A stretch of DNA of 64,000 bases, taken from NCBI GenBank assembly GCA_035556135.1, contig DATMFO010000005.1:1-64000 (forward strand). The letters run 5' to 3'. The notes under the pieces are model-generated. The model had not been told where the DNA came from, did not search any database, and saw only the letters and a program-made list of their open reading frames with translations. Shown here one piece after another: positions 45,801 to 54,447 of this stretch. A program made the translations under genes and the position numbers. Numbering within the stretch: the first letter of the stretch is position 1; each line of letters opens with the position of its first letter. This stretch comes from ZC4RG30 sp035556135. GTDB taxonomy: Bacteria; Pseudomonadota; Gammaproteobacteria; Steroidobacterales; Steroidobacteraceae.

Positions 45801-46707
45801 CGTCACGCCGTTCACGTCGCTGAACCCGATCCGCGCCTGCTGGGAGGCCAGTGGCAACATCGAGCCGACCTACCTGGGCGACGGCGAGATCGATCCGCAG
45901 AATCCGGGTGTCAACGGCCTGCTCGACGAGACCGCGCCGGCCTGCCGCGAGATCACTTTCGGCACCAACCCGGATGGTTCGCGCAACCTGCAGGACATCG
46001 TGTCGCACTTCCAGGCGCGTCCGGAAAACGCGCTGCCGATGCAGCGCCGCGGCCTGGACTTCTCGTTGCAGTACACCTTCCCGATGAACCGTGTCCACGA
46101 GACCCTGCCAGGCACCTTCTCGCTGACGGTCCGCGGTACGCGCGCGCTGGAGGCCTCCGGCACCCAGGTGAACTACTCGATCCTGAACAACGTGGACAAC
46201 TGCGCCGCCCGCGGCGGCACCCTCAGTGCACAGGACCAGAACTGCTACATCCCGCTGGATCTTGTGGGGCAGATCCGTTCCAACATCTTCGTCCCGGGCG
46301 TAACGGCCTCGCCGACGTGGACCGGCAACATCATCACCTCCTACCGGGTGCGCAACCTGACGACGACCCTCGCCGCCCGCTACATCGGCGGTGCCCGGCT
46401 CGACAAGCAGTGGTGTGATCCGGACCAGTTCGCGCTCGGCACCTGCGACTGGTACCAGGACGCGGACGGCAAGTTCCTCAACGGTTCCGTTGACAACAAC
46501 TGGGTGGCCTCGTACTTCAACTTCACGCTCAACGGCACGTACGACGTGCCCGTGCGCAACATGCGTCAGGTCCAGGTGTTCGGCTCGATCAACAACCTGT
46601 TTGACAAGACCCCGCCGTTCAGCGGCGGTGGCATCAGCGGGGCGTCGGCGGGCATGCACGACACGATGGGTCGCTCCTATCGCATGGGCGTGCGGTTGCG
46701 CTTCTGA
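42820..46707 (+). CDS. TonB-dependent outer-membrane receptor, large
   Basis: The 1295-aa protein has a signal peptide (cleavage near SHA-A, residue 33), an acidic stretch (EAEDEEVEELEE) leading into the TonB-box-like EEVQVTGTR, a plug domain with LRGMDPAFGSRTLTMIDGRRV and ASATYGSGAMAGVVN, and a very long beta-barrel ending in LRF. It should import a large or scarce nutrient using TonB energy; the ligand cannot be inferred. GTG at 42820 follows GGGGGG and is preferred to the TTG at 42805. It is followed after a hairpin by a 668-aa lipoprotein gene, probably its partner. Confidence 0.92.
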   Translation: MSKNDAYAPLVRASAAAWIGAAVMIGIFPVSHAAEAEDEEVEELEEVQVTGTRIQVSGTYTAPNPMTSITADEMQSLGIVNVADALTTLVPANISTYTPSMIGDNQAGSGGAGIESLDRGSYFIGNTVANLRGMDPAFGSRTLTMIDGRRVVSSSNQADVVDMNSIPSNLVQRMDVVTGGASATYGSGAMAGVVNVVLNNRLTGVNVDMDYGINEAGDGGNPHVAISGGMPLFGGRGHGLLSVEWEERNSIRNCADARSWCAESRFLFTNGQGSLQDKYGELASMPGYEAFPARFEMYNQRYSQFSPNGVVGHSNALVTDGFRFSDDGTDVEGYSYGYRGGTGASVVNGDGPLTTSMTPLSSGNDRRNLFGNFEYNVTETTTAYFQGRFSDTQAKNYNGYTTGSYCARFNTAGQLAQPGGQAGPGDVVTYAIAGIQGSLPDGSPYRAGERSPLVNFPAFRELLGIVNPPGLTAPWSITVNDQNRLTGPTVADSPSVAFNGRATGKWSRVKLTLGNLELWLLDEIRLNENFPGFSDPGVAAQLPQLGRNANAFLNTLSPEALYQVQKAFGVGGIVAYYGTLQNPATGALLTGFPASTGGSASPGLDALYGASACSGFSVIRKVWDPQVSRWTSNDSETMSFTSGVKGRFGQDWTWDAYYQYGHTDSESIATNVPTNLRLAMALDAVIDDDPGSPTFGQPICRILRDGPPVLDASGRPLSAPDELMQLAEGCTPLNMFGSAYSDPVAAERQRQALDYAFVDTSSGGGTTLHTLSLNTSGTLWDGWSAGPLTAAFGFEMRENKVTQTGTVGADSFYERTDLARVWADAFSGKSRVTEAYTELNMPLVSGLEGVNLLSTNFGVRYASYENKGGAGTTGESATNNVLNWKFSAMYEPFDWVRVRLTRSRDVGAPGYRDLFLNQPGIPDGSLGNNPWRERSAFSTENQSERWATVRVGNPNLKNEKSDTTTIGLVFQPGGWAQGMRLSADYFTISMKDAIVTPFTSLNPIRACWEASGNIEPTYLGDGEIDPQNPGVNGLLDETAPACREITFGTNPDGSRNLQDIVSHFQARPENALPMQRRGLDFSLQYTFPMNRVHETLPGTFSLTVRGTRALEASGTQVNYSILNNVDNCAARGGTLSAQDQNCYIPLDLVGQIRSNIFVPGVTASPTWTGNIITSYRVRNLTTTLAARYIGGARLDKQWCDPDQFALGTCDWYQDADGKFLNGSVDNNWVASYFNFTLNGTYDVPVRNMRQVQVFGSINNLFDKTPPFSGGGISGASAGMHDTMGRSYRMGVRLRF

Positions 46708-46723
46708 ACACCACCAGGCAAAG

Positions 46724-46743
46724 AGGGGCGATGCGTCGCCCCT
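46724..46743 (+). other. Hairpin between TonB receptor and lipoprotein genes
   Basis: AGGGGCGA (46724-46731) pairs with TCGCCCCT (46736-46743) over TGCG, then TTTCC. It is a weak terminator or attenuator inside a two-gene unit with a 63-bp gap, and could set the ratio of receptor to lipoprotein. Confidence 0.55.
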
Positions 46744-46770
46744 TTCCTGAGCAGCTTTTTGGGGGATTTC

Positions 46771-48777
46771 ATGATTTCCATCAATAAAAGTTCGAGTCTT
46801 GCGGCCGTCGCCCTGGCCGGCATGGGCATCGGCATCGCTGGCTGTGACTCCATCAAGGATGTCCGCAGTGAACCGGCCACAACCGTGCCCGAGCAGATGG
46901 CAGTGCTGGAAGGCACGATCACGGGGCTGGGCAACAAGCGCCCGGTACGCTTGAACGCGGGCATCACGCGCGAGGGCTACGAGCCCATCCAGTACTTCTT
47001 CGGCAACCTCGACATTCCGGCCACGCCGTTCTCCTACGGCTCGATTCCGGTGGGTACGCCCTACAACTTCAGCATCACGCAGAACCCGTTCGGCAAGGTC
47101 TGCACGGTGCAGAACGGTTCGGGCACAGTCGGCGGCACCGGGCCGAAGCCGTCGGTGAGCTGCGTGGATGACCCGGCCTTGCCGCGCTACACGATCAGCG
47201 GCACCGCGGTCTCGTCGTTCGCGAACCTGCCGGGCGCGGCGGTCTCGCTGAGCACCGAGGAGGGTGTCGAGCGTATCGAGCTCGCAGGTGCCACGGCGTT
47301 CACGTTTACCACCAAGGGGTTCAACGCTCCGATCAGCAACCCGAGCGACCCGGCTGCCTCGCAGTTCCTCTGGAACGTGATCGCGACCTACCAGCAGGAT
47401 GGGCGGACCTACAACTGCCGCGTCCTCAACGGCGCCGGCGCCAACCCCACCGCCAACGTCACCAACGTAAATGTCGACACGTGTCTGTTCACGGTGACCG
47501 GCACGGTGCAGTACAGCGCCCCGGCAGGCGGTTCGGCCCAGTCCATGGGCGCCGACGGCCTGAAGTTGGCGCTGCGCAAGCTCGGCCAGGCGGATCCGCC
47601 GGCGAATTCGGAGCTGACGATCTCCAGTTTTTCGGGCAGTGCGATCAACTTCTGGACGGAGCTGCCGAGCTACGTGGGTGCTGCCTACGACATCGTGGTG
47701 ACCCAGAACCCCGCGGGCCAGAAGTGCATCGTCAGTACCTTCGCCGCAGCGGTCGCGGCGCCGGGTCCGCTCACCTTCGGCACGACGGCCGTCGCCGGTG
47801 CATACCAGGGCTCGACGCTGTGGCTGTCCAATCCGCCCCCGACGGGCGCCGCCTCCAGCCACTTGTGGAATCCGAACGGGGTCTCGGTGCGCTGCCGCGC
47901 GTTGCCGGCGGCCCAGAACGTGCTGACGGGCGTCTACCAGCGCATCCAGCGCAACACCGCCACCACGCCGGTCATCAACAACCGGCAGTTCCTGGCGCTG
48001 TTCGACGACGGCACGTTCCTGTTCGCCACGCACGCCGACCGGCCCCTCAACATCGGCACCGGCGTGGAGCACGGCTTCTACGACTACAACCCGGTGGCCG
48101 GCACGATCGAGTTCACGCTGCACACTGACTCGAGCGTGATCGGTGGTCGCAGCAATCTGCCGTGGAGCCTGAGCAACACGCCGGGCTTCACCGGCGTGGT
48201 GTCCGCCGCCGCGGGTGGCCGGACGGTGCCGGCCACGGTGGTTAAGGGCGGCGACACGCTGTCGCTCACCTTCGTCGGCCCGACTGCGACTGCGGCCGGA
48301 TCGCCCAATGTGACCTCAACGCTGGAGATGGTCGAACCGAAGACGGCCTCGATGCAGATGATGGGACCTTGGATCTCCGAGGACCACCGGCGGCTGTTCG
48401 TGTACAACTTCGACACAGGCAACGGCTTCCACGCCGGCGTGAACGGCCCGGCCCAGGTGCAGGATGCCTGCTACACCTACCCGAACACGACGGAGACGTC
48501 GGGCTATTACATCCGCCGCACCAGCTGCATCACCGGACCCCAGTTCGCCCAGGGGTTCGCCTTTGTCGACAACGCCGGCAGCAACGGCGCCACGTATCCG
48601 CCGGGCTTCATCGGCGCGTTCCCGGGCTCGCAGTCCGTGCTGGACACGAGGTCGCCGTCGCCGAACCTGTTCGAGATCCTGCCGGGCAACCCGGAGGTGC
48701 TGCTCGTCGAGATGACGGACAACGGCGAGCCGATCGACGAGCCGCCGCACCGCTTCATCCGCGCGCAGATCAACTGA
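46771..48777 (+). CDS. Multi-domain lipoprotein of unknown function, TonB-receptor partner
   Basis: The 668-aa protein has a lipobox (IAGC, Cys25) and +2 Asp. Residues about 45-340 hold three diverged copies of a beta-sandwich-like module ending in patterns such as TQNPFGKVCTVQNGSGTV; Cys111/131 and Cys216/238 pair up within modules and Cys319 marks the third. Residues 350-668 form a separate region (FLALFDDGTFLFATHAD, FYDYNPVAGTIEF, FVYNFDTGNGFHAG) I do not recognise. GGGGGA precedes ATG 46771. Location 63 bp after a TonB receptor suggests a surface or periplasmic substrate-handling partner; this is inference. Confidence 0.8.
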   Translation: MISINKSSSLAAVALAGMGIGIAGCDSIKDVRSEPATTVPEQMAVLEGTITGLGNKRPVRLNAGITREGYEPIQYFFGNLDIPATPFSYGSIPVGTPYNFSITQNPFGKVCTVQNGSGTVGGTGPKPSVSCVDDPALPRYTISGTAVSSFANLPGAAVSLSTEEGVERIELAGATAFTFTTKGFNAPISNPSDPAASQFLWNVIATYQQDGRTYNCRVLNGAGANPTANVTNVNVDTCLFTVTGTVQYSAPAGGSAQSMGADGLKLALRKLGQADPPANSELTISSFSGSAINFWTELPSYVGAAYDIVVTQNPAGQKCIVSTFAAAVAAPGPLTFGTTAVAGAYQGSTLWLSNPPPTGAASSHLWNPNGVSVRCRALPAAQNVLTGVYQRIQRNTATTPVINNRQFLALFDDGTFLFATHADRPLNIGTGVEHGFYDYNPVAGTIEFTLHTDSSVIGGRSNLPWSLSNTPGFTGVVSAAAGGRTVPATVVKGGDTLSLTFVGPTATAAGSPNVTSTLEMVEPKTASMQMMGPWISEDHRRLFVYNFDTGNGFHAGVNGPAQVQDACYTYPNTTETSGYYIRRTSCITGPQFAQGFAFVDNAGSNGATYPPGFIGAFPGSQSVLDTRSPSPNLFEILPGNPEVLLVEMTDNGEPIDEPPHRFIRAQIN

Positions 48778-48848
48778 CCGCGGGCGGTGGTCCCGTGCGG
48801 GGGGCCACCGGAGGCAGCTGGATGCGCAGGACGTGCGCACTCCGAAAG

Positions 48849-48874
48849 AGAAGGGGCGGTGATCCGCCCCTTCT
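48849..48874 (+). terminator. Hairpin terminator after the lipoprotein gene
   Basis: AGAAGGGGCGG (48849-48859) pairs with CCGCCCCTTCT (48864-48874) over a TGAT loop. A short T-rich TTCTTG overlaps the 3' arm. This ends the receptor-lipoprotein unit. A smaller hairpin, ACTGCC/GGCAGT, lies at 48910-48923; nothing else was identified before the miaB promoter. Confidence 0.7.
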
Positions 48875-48984
48875 TGCTGCTTGCCTCGGGCGGCGACGCC
48901 ACCTAAAGCACTGCCTCGGCAGTAAAAGCTCCTTATCGGGACAGGAACGATGCCGGCCGGACCAGCAACGGCCCGCATCCCTCC

Positions 48985-49010
48985 ATTGTGCATTGCACAA
49001 TCGGTAGAAT
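48985..49010 (+). promoter_or_regulatory. miaB operon promoter with palindromic operator
   Basis: A perfect 17-bp palindrome, ATTGTGCA-T-TGCACAAT (48985-49001), lies immediately upstream of a TAGAAT -10 box (49005-49010). A weak TCCATT is at the -35 position, so the palindrome fills the spacer, a typical repressor site. Its regulator is unknown. Confidence 0.55.
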
Positions 49011-49039
49011 CCCCAGTCCTGTTCTGTGTTCCAGGTTCC

Positions 49040-50389
49040 ATGTCCGGTCGATATTTCATCAAGACCTTCGGCTGCCAGATGAACGAGTACGACTCCTCCC
49101 GCATGGGAGACGTGCTCTGTCAGTTAGAGGGCCTCGAGCCTGCGCCCGATGAGGCCTCGGCCGACATCCTGCTGATGAACACCTGCTCGGTGCGCGACAA
49201 GGCCGAGGACAAGGTCTATTCGCTGCTGGGTCACTGGCGTTTGCTGAAGAAGGAACGCCCGCACGTGATCATCGGCGTGGGTGGCTGCGTGGCCAGCCAG
49301 GAAGGTGAGGCGATCACTGCCCGCGCGCCCTTTGTGGACCTGGTGTTCGGGCCGCAGACCATCCATCGCCTGCCGCAGATGCTGGCCGACCTGCGCCGCA
49401 GCGGACGCTCGCAGGTGGACGTGAGTTTCCCCGAGATCGAGAAGTTCGACCGCCTGCCGGCGCCGCGCGCCGAGGGCGCCACGGCCTTCGTGTCGGTGAT
49501 GGAAGGCTGCAGCAAGTTCTGCAGCTACTGCGTGGTGCCCTACACCCGCGGCGAGGAGATGAGCCGGCCCGCGGCCCCGGTGCTGGAGGAAGTGCGGGGC
49601 CTGCTCGCGCAGGGCGTGGGCGAGATCACGCTGCTGGGGCAGAACGTGAACGCCTACGAGGGCGCGCGCGAGGGTGCGCCTCCCATGGACCTGGGGCAGC
49701 TGATCCGCGCCATCAGCGCCATGCCCGGCGTGGAGCGCATCCGCTTCACCACCTCGCATCCGGTGAATTTCACTGACTCGCTGATCGAGGCATTTGCCCA
49801 CACGCGGCGGCTGGTGGACCACCTGCACCTGCCGGTGCAGAGCGGCTCCGATCGCATCCTGGCGCTGATGCGCCGGGGTTACACGGCGCTGGAATACAAG
49901 CAGAAGCTGCGCCGGTTGCGTGCGGTGCGCCCGGACATCAGCATCTCCACCGACCTGATCGTGGGCTTTCCCGGCGAGACCGAGCGGGATTTCCAGCAGA
50001 CGCTGGAGCTCACCGCCGAGGCGGGTTTCGACCAGTCCTTCAGCTTCATCTACAGCCGCCGCCCGGGCACGCCCGCGGCTTCGCTGCCGGACGACGTGCC
50101 GGCAGAAGTGAAGCACGAGCGGCTCGCGCGGCTGCAGGCGCAGCTGGATGCACAGGCGCGTGCCATCAGCGCACGCATGGTGGGGTCGGTGCAGCGCGTG
50201 CTGGTGGAGCGGCCCTCGCGCCGCGACGCGCGCCAGATGGCCGGCCGCACCGAGAACAACCGCTGGGTGAATTTCGACGGTGATGCGCGGCTGGTCAACC
50301 GCTTCGTCGACGTGGAGATCACCGAGGCGCTCAACAACTCGCTGCGCGGCCGGCTGGCGGCGACGCAGCGCACGGAGCTCACTGCGTGA
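49040..50389 (+). CDS. miaB: tRNA methylthiotransferase MiaB
   Basis: The 449-aa enzyme methylthiolates i6A37 of tRNAs that read UNN codons. The N-terminal cluster cysteines are Cys12, Cys49 and Cys83, the radical-SAM triad is Cys157, Cys161 and Cys164 (GCSKFCSYC), and a C-terminal TRAM domain is present. ATG 49040 (MSGRYFIKTFGCQMNEYDS) is chosen over a longer start at 48950 that would overlap the promoter. It leads a five-gene operon, and its stop overlaps the next start. Confidence 0.97.
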   Translation: MSGRYFIKTFGCQMNEYDSSRMGDVLCQLEGLEPAPDEASADILLMNTCSVRDKAEDKVYSLLGHWRLLKKERPHVIIGVGGCVASQEGEAITARAPFVDLVFGPQTIHRLPQMLADLRRSGRSQVDVSFPEIEKFDRLPAPRAEGATAFVSVMEGCSKFCSYCVVPYTRGEEMSRPAAPVLEEVRGLLAQGVGEITLLGQNVNAYEGAREGAPPMDLGQLIRAISAMPGVERIRFTTSHPVNFTDSLIEAFAHTRRLVDHLHLPVQSGSDRILALMRRGYTALEYKQKLRRLRAVRPDISISTDLIVGFPGETERDFQQTLELTAEAGFDQSFSFIYSRRPGTPAASLPDDVPAEVKHERLARLQAQLDAQARAISARMVGSVQRVLVERPSRRDARQMAGRTENNRWVNFDGDARLVNRFVDVEITEALNNSLRGRLAATQRTELTA

Positions 50390-51384
50390 AGCATCGCCGG
50401 GATTCCGCATTGCCACAGGCCCTGGAAATGGAGCTGATCCCCGAGGACAACCAGCGCCTGGCGGCGCTGTGCGGCCCGCTGGACCAGAACCTCAGGCTGG
50501 TGGAGCAGCGGCTGGGTGTGGAGGTGCGCCGGCGCGGCAACCAGTTCCGCATCACCGGGGGCGCGGCCTCCGGTGCCGCACAGGTACTCAAGGACCTGTT
50601 CGTGCTCACGGAAGACGCCGGCACGGTGGACCTGCCGGACGTGCACCTGGCGCTGCGCGAGCACGAAGCCCTGGAAGAAACCGGCAACACGGTGCGTGCG
50701 GCACCGGTGATCCCGCTCCCCGGCGATGACGCGGCACGGGTGCCGCGCGGTCTCATCCGCGCGCGTGGCGAGCACCAGAAGCAGTACCTGGCCAGCATCC
50801 ACAGCCATGACCTGACTTTCGGCGTCGGTCCCGCGGGCACGGGCAAGACTTATCTCGCCGTGGCCTGCGCGGTGGAAGCGCTGCACAGCGAGCGCGTGCG
50901 CCGCATCGTGCTGGTTCGCCCGGCGGTGGAGGCCGGCGAGCGCCTGGGCTTCCTGCCCGGCGACCTCACGCAGAAGGTCGACCCCTACCTGCGCCCGATG
51001 TACGACGCGCTGTACGAAATGATGGGATTCGACCGCGTGGCGCGCTTCATCGAGCGCAACATCATCGAGGTGGCGCCGCTGGCCTTCATGCGCGGGCGCT
51101 CGCTCAACGAGTCCTTCATCATCCTTGATGAGGCGCAGAACACGACGCCCGAGCAGATGAAGATGTTCCTCACGCGCATCGGCTTCGGCTCGCGCGCGGT
51201 GGTGACGGGCGATCTCACCCAGACCGATCTTCCGGCCGGCAAGCTTTCCGGCCTCAGGCATGCACTGGACGTGCTGCCGGGTGTGGCGGGCGTGGCCGTC
51301 TCGCATTTCGACGCGGCCGACGTGGTGCGTCATCCGCTGGTGCAACGCATCGTGCGTGCCTATGAGCAAAGCGGTACACCATGA
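50386..51384 (+). CDS. ybeZ: PhoH-like ATPase YbeZ
   Basis: The 332-aa PhoH-family protein has Walker A GPAGTGKT and Walker B FIILDEAQN. It probably works with the adjacent YbeY endoribonuclease in RNA metabolism and ribosome quality control, with which it is nearly always encoded. It starts with GTG overlapping the miaB stop (GTGA) and overlaps ybeY by 23 bp. Confidence 0.95.
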   Translation: MKHRRDSALPQALEMELIPEDNQRLAALCGPLDQNLRLVEQRLGVEVRRRGNQFRITGGAASGAAQVLKDLFVLTEDAGTVDLPDVHLALREHEALEETGNTVRAAPVIPLPGDDAARVPRGLIRARGEHQKQYLASIHSHDLTFGVGPAGTGKTYLAVACAVEALHSERVRRIVLVRPAVEAGERLGFLPGDLTQKVDPYLRPMYDALYEMMGFDRVARFIERNIIEVAPLAFMRGRSLNESFIILDEAQNTTPEQMKMFLTRIGFGSRAVVTGDLTQTDLPAGKLSGLRHALDVLPGVAGVAVSHFDAADVVRHPLVQRIVRAYEQSGTP

Positions 51385-51913
51385 GGAAACCGTGCGCGCG
51401 AGCGCGGGGGCGCGCGTGAAGCGCGACCGCACGCCGCTGATCGTCGAATGCCATGTGCCGGCCCGCGCCAAGGCGCCGCCGGCGCGGCTGATCGCACGCT
51501 GGGCCGATGCGGCGCTGGGTTCGCGCGGGCGCGGCTGTGAACTGGCCGTGCAGGTGGTTTCCGCGCCGCGCATGCGGGCACTGAACCGCCGCTACCGCGG
51601 CAAGGACAAGCCCACCAACGTGCTGGCTTTTCCGGCCGCACCCGCGCCGCGCGTGAAGCCAACGCCGCTGGGCGATGTGGTGATCTGCCCCGCGGTGCTG
51701 CGGCGCGAGGCGCGTGCGCAGCGCAAGAGCGAAACCGCCCACTGGGCGCACCTGGTGATCCACGGTGCGCTGCACCTGGTGGGCTACGACCACGAGACCG
51801 GCGAGGTGGATGCGGCGCGCATGGAGCGGCGCGAGATCGCCGTGCTGCGCCGGCTCGGGTTTGCCAATCCCTACCGCGAGACGGCCGCTGGCCGGGCACG
51901 TAACAAGAAATGA
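51362..51913 (+). CDS. ybeY: Endoribonuclease YbeY
   Basis: The 183-aa zinc protein has the family motif HGALHLVGYDH. YbeY takes part in 16S rRNA 3'-end maturation and ribosome quality control. The ATG at 51362 (MSKAVHHEE) gives a 23-bp overlap with ybeZ; longer reading from 51260 would overlap more and lacks a start signal. The N-terminal 20 residues before TPLIVECHV are an extension. Its stop overlaps corC by 4 bp. Confidence 0.93.
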   Translation: MSKAVHHEETVRASAGARVKRDRTPLIVECHVPARAKAPPARLIARWADAALGSRGRGCELAVQVVSAPRMRALNRRYRGKDKPTNVLAFPAAPAPRVKPTPLGDVVICPAVLRREARAQRKSETAHWAHLVIHGALHLVGYDHETGEVDAARMERREIAVLRRLGFANPYRETAAGRARNKK

Positions 51914-52782
51914 GCGAGGACGACAAAACGGGCAACACGGTGATGCGGCGCATCCGCCGCCTGACGGCCCCCAAGGACCGCGAGCAGTTGCGCGACGTGC
52001 TGAAGAGCTCGGCGCAGAACGGCCTGCTCGATGCCGATGCACTGTCGATGGTGGAGGGCGTGCTCGACGTCGCCGACCTGCAGGTGCGCGACATCATGGT
52101 GCCGCACAACCAGATGATCTGCGTGCGCGCGGATGACCCGGCGGCGCGCATCCTCTCCGTGGCCATCGACTCGGGCCACTCGCGCTTCCCGGTGCTGGGG
52201 GCGGAGGGCGAGAAGGTGGTGGGCATCCTGCTCGCCAAGGACCTGCTGCGTTTCTACACGCTGGGCGCGAACGCGCGCTTCGACCTGCGCGAGTGGATGA
52301 GAAAGCCCCTGTTCGTGCCTGAATCCAAGCGCGTGAACGTGCTGCTGAAGGAACTGCGCGCCGGGCGCAATCACATGGCCGTCGCCATCGATGAATATGG
52401 CAGCGTGGCGGGCCTGGTGACGATGGAAGATGTCATCGAGCAGATCGTCGGCGAGATCGACGACGAGTACGACATCGAGGACGAGAAGAACATCCGCCGC
52501 GAGGGCGAGCGGCAGTTCCAGGTGCGCGGCGCCACGCGCATCGGCGAATTCAATGAATACTTCGGCGCCAGCTTTGCCGATGATGACTACGACACGGTGG
52601 CGGGCCTGGTCACCGGGCACTTCGGGCGCATGCCGCGCCGGGGTGAGGCGGCGCTGCTCGAGGGCTACGAATTCCGCGTGCTGCGTGCCGACCGGCGCCG
52701 CATCGAGGCGCTGCGCGTGACGGTGCCGGAGAGCAGCGATTCGACGCCGGACGCTGTGGCTGCGACGCGCAAGAGTGGCTGA
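51910..52782 (+). CDS. corC: CorC/YbeX: CBS-domain protein
   Basis: The 290-aa protein has two CBS domains (about residues 60-180, starting VRDIMVPHNQMI and including VAIDEYGSVAGLVTMEDV) and a C-terminal CorC_HlyC domain. YbeX/CorC is linked to magnesium or cobalt efflux and to ribosome fitness, consistent with the ybeZ-ybeY neighbours. It has no membrane segment of its own. ATGA overlap with ybeY and 8-bp overlap with lnt indicate coupling. Confidence 0.94.
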   Translation: MSEDDKTGNTVMRRIRRLTAPKDREQLRDVLKSSAQNGLLDADALSMVEGVLDVADLQVRDIMVPHNQMICVRADDPAARILSVAIDSGHSRFPVLGAEGEKVVGILLAKDLLRFYTLGANARFDLREWMRKPLFVPESKRVNVLLKELRAGRNHMAVAIDEYGSVAGLVTMEDVIEQIVGEIDDEYDIEDEKNIRREGERQFQVRGATRIGEFNEYFGASFADDDYDTVAGLVTGHFGRMPRRGEAALLEGYEFRVLRADRRRIEALRVTVPESSDSTPDAVAATRKSG

Positions 52783-54334
52783 GCAGCCCGCAGCGGCGCG
52801 CAACCGGATCCGCGCGGGCCGACTGCTCGCGCTGCTGGGCGGCGTGGCGCTGTCCTTTGCCTTCGCGCCGTTCGGCCAGTGGTGGCTGGCGCTGGCGGCA
52901 CCAGCCGTGCTGATGGCGCTGTGGGCGCGCAGCGCGCGGCCCGGTGAGGGCGCCTGGCTGGGTTTCTGCTTCGGCCTTGGCCTCTACGCCAGCGGCACCT
53001 GGTGGCTGTACATCTCCATCCGCATCATTGGCCAGGCGCCCGTCGTCGTTGCGCTGCTGGTGATGCTGGCGCTGGTGCTCATCATGGCCGCCTACCAGGC
53101 GCTACTCGGCTACCTGGTCTGCCGCTGGCTGCGACCTGGCTCGCTGGGCGGACGACTGCTGTGGGTGCCGGCCGCGTGGGTGCTGGTGGAGTGGTGGCGC
53201 GGCTGGTTCCTGACCGGTTTCCCCTGGCTGTCGCTGGGCTACTCGCAGACGGACACGTGGCTGGCGGGACTTGCGCCGGTGGGGGGAGTGCCGCTGACCA
53301 GTTTCTCGCTGCTGGCGGGGGCGGGGGCACTGCTGGTGCTGGCACAGGAGCGCGGCGCCGCGCGTGCCGTCGCGCTGGTTGCGCTGGTCCTGCCGTGGAC
53401 TTCAGGCCTGGCGCTGCGTGGCGTTGAGTGGACACATCCTGCCGGTGAAGCGCGCAGCGTGGCCATACTGCAGGGGGCCATCCCGCAGGACATGAAATGG
53501 CAGGTGTCCAACAGCCGGAACATCCTCGATACCTACGAGCGCCTGCACCGCGACGCGCTCGGCGCCGACCTCATCGTGTGGCCCGAATCTGCGCTGCCGG
53601 ATGTGGCCAACCGGTTTTCCAGCTACATCGCCAATGTCTGGTCTGCGGCGGGCAACCGCGGCTCACACGTGCTGATGGGTGTGATGCGCGTGGAGGTGGG
53701 CGAGACGGAGGGGGAGGACCGCTACTACAACTCCATCCTGGGCCTGGGTGCGGGTGATCCGGCCTTCTATGACAAGCGGCAACTGGTGCCCTTCGGCGAG
53801 TTCTTCCCGGTGCCCGGGTTCGTGCGCCGGTGGCTGCGCCTGATGAACCTGCCGTATTCGGATTTCACGGTGGGGGCGCGGCACCAGCGCCTGTTTGAGC
53901 TTGCCGGCGTGCAGCTGGCCACCAGCATCTGCTACGAAGACGCCTATCCGGGCCTGCTCAGGCGCGAGACACTGGCTTCCGGGGCCATGGTGACGGTGAC
54001 CAACGATGCCTGGTTCGGCCACTCACCAGCGCGCTACCAGCATCTGCAGATCTCGCGCATGCGCGCGCTGGAGGCCCGGCGCTACCTGGTGCGCGCCGCC
54101 AACGACGGGGTGTCAGCGGTGGTGGCGCCGGACGGACGGGTAGTCGCGCGCGCCAGCGAATACGAGCCGCAGGTCCTGCGTGGGGAATTCACGCCCCGGG
54201 AAGGTGCGACGCCCTATCTGGCCACCGGCAATCTGCCGGTTCTGGGGCTGGCGCTGCTGCTGGTGGCGGTTCCGGTCGCCGGGGGCTTGAGAAACCGCCG
54301 GCGCGGCGCCATTGACCGCCTGCCGCGGGCATGA
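52775..54334 (+). CDS. lnt: Apolipoprotein N-acyltransferase
   Basis: The 519-aa inner-membrane enzyme adds the third acyl chain to lipoproteins. About seven membrane helices are followed by a nitrilase domain with the catalytic triad: Glu in IVWPESALPDV, Lys in YDKRQLVPFGEFFP and Cys in TSICYEDAYPG. It starts with GTG at 52775 inside corC. Several predicted lipoproteins in this window would be substrates. Confidence 0.96.
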   Translation: MAEQPAAARNRIRAGRLLALLGGVALSFAFAPFGQWWLALAAPAVLMALWARSARPGEGAWLGFCFGLGLYASGTWWLYISIRIIGQAPVVVALLVMLALVLIMAAYQALLGYLVCRWLRPGSLGGRLLWVPAAWVLVEWWRGWFLTGFPWLSLGYSQTDTWLAGLAPVGGVPLTSFSLLAGAGALLVLAQERGAARAVALVALVLPWTSGLALRGVEWTHPAGEARSVAILQGAIPQDMKWQVSNSRNILDTYERLHRDALGADLIVWPESALPDVANRFSSYIANVWSAAGNRGSHVLMGVMRVEVGETEGEDRYYNSILGLGAGDPAFYDKRQLVPFGEFFPVPGFVRRWLRLMNLPYSDFTVGARHQRLFELAGVQLATSICYEDAYPGLLRRETLASGAMVTVTNDAWFGHSPARYQHLQISRMRALEARRYLVRAANDGVSAVVAPDGRVVARASEYEPQVLRGEFTPREGATPYLATGNLPVLGLALLLVAVPVAGGLRNRRRGAIDRLPRA

Positions 54335-54447
54335 GGAGTTCTCGGCCGCGGAATCCGGGGTTAAACGTGCTTCATGTGCCATCCGCACCGGAACACGCGG
54401 CGGCATGAATGGGTCTATCCTTCGAGCTTGAGATTTGCGGAGGTCCG

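Noticed and set aside
43609..48123. 1504-codon minus-strand open frame opposite the TonB receptor and lipoprotein
   Set aside because: It mirrors two well-supported plus-strand genes, is rich in Arg/His/Val/Ala typical of GC-rich antisense frames, and shows no domain.
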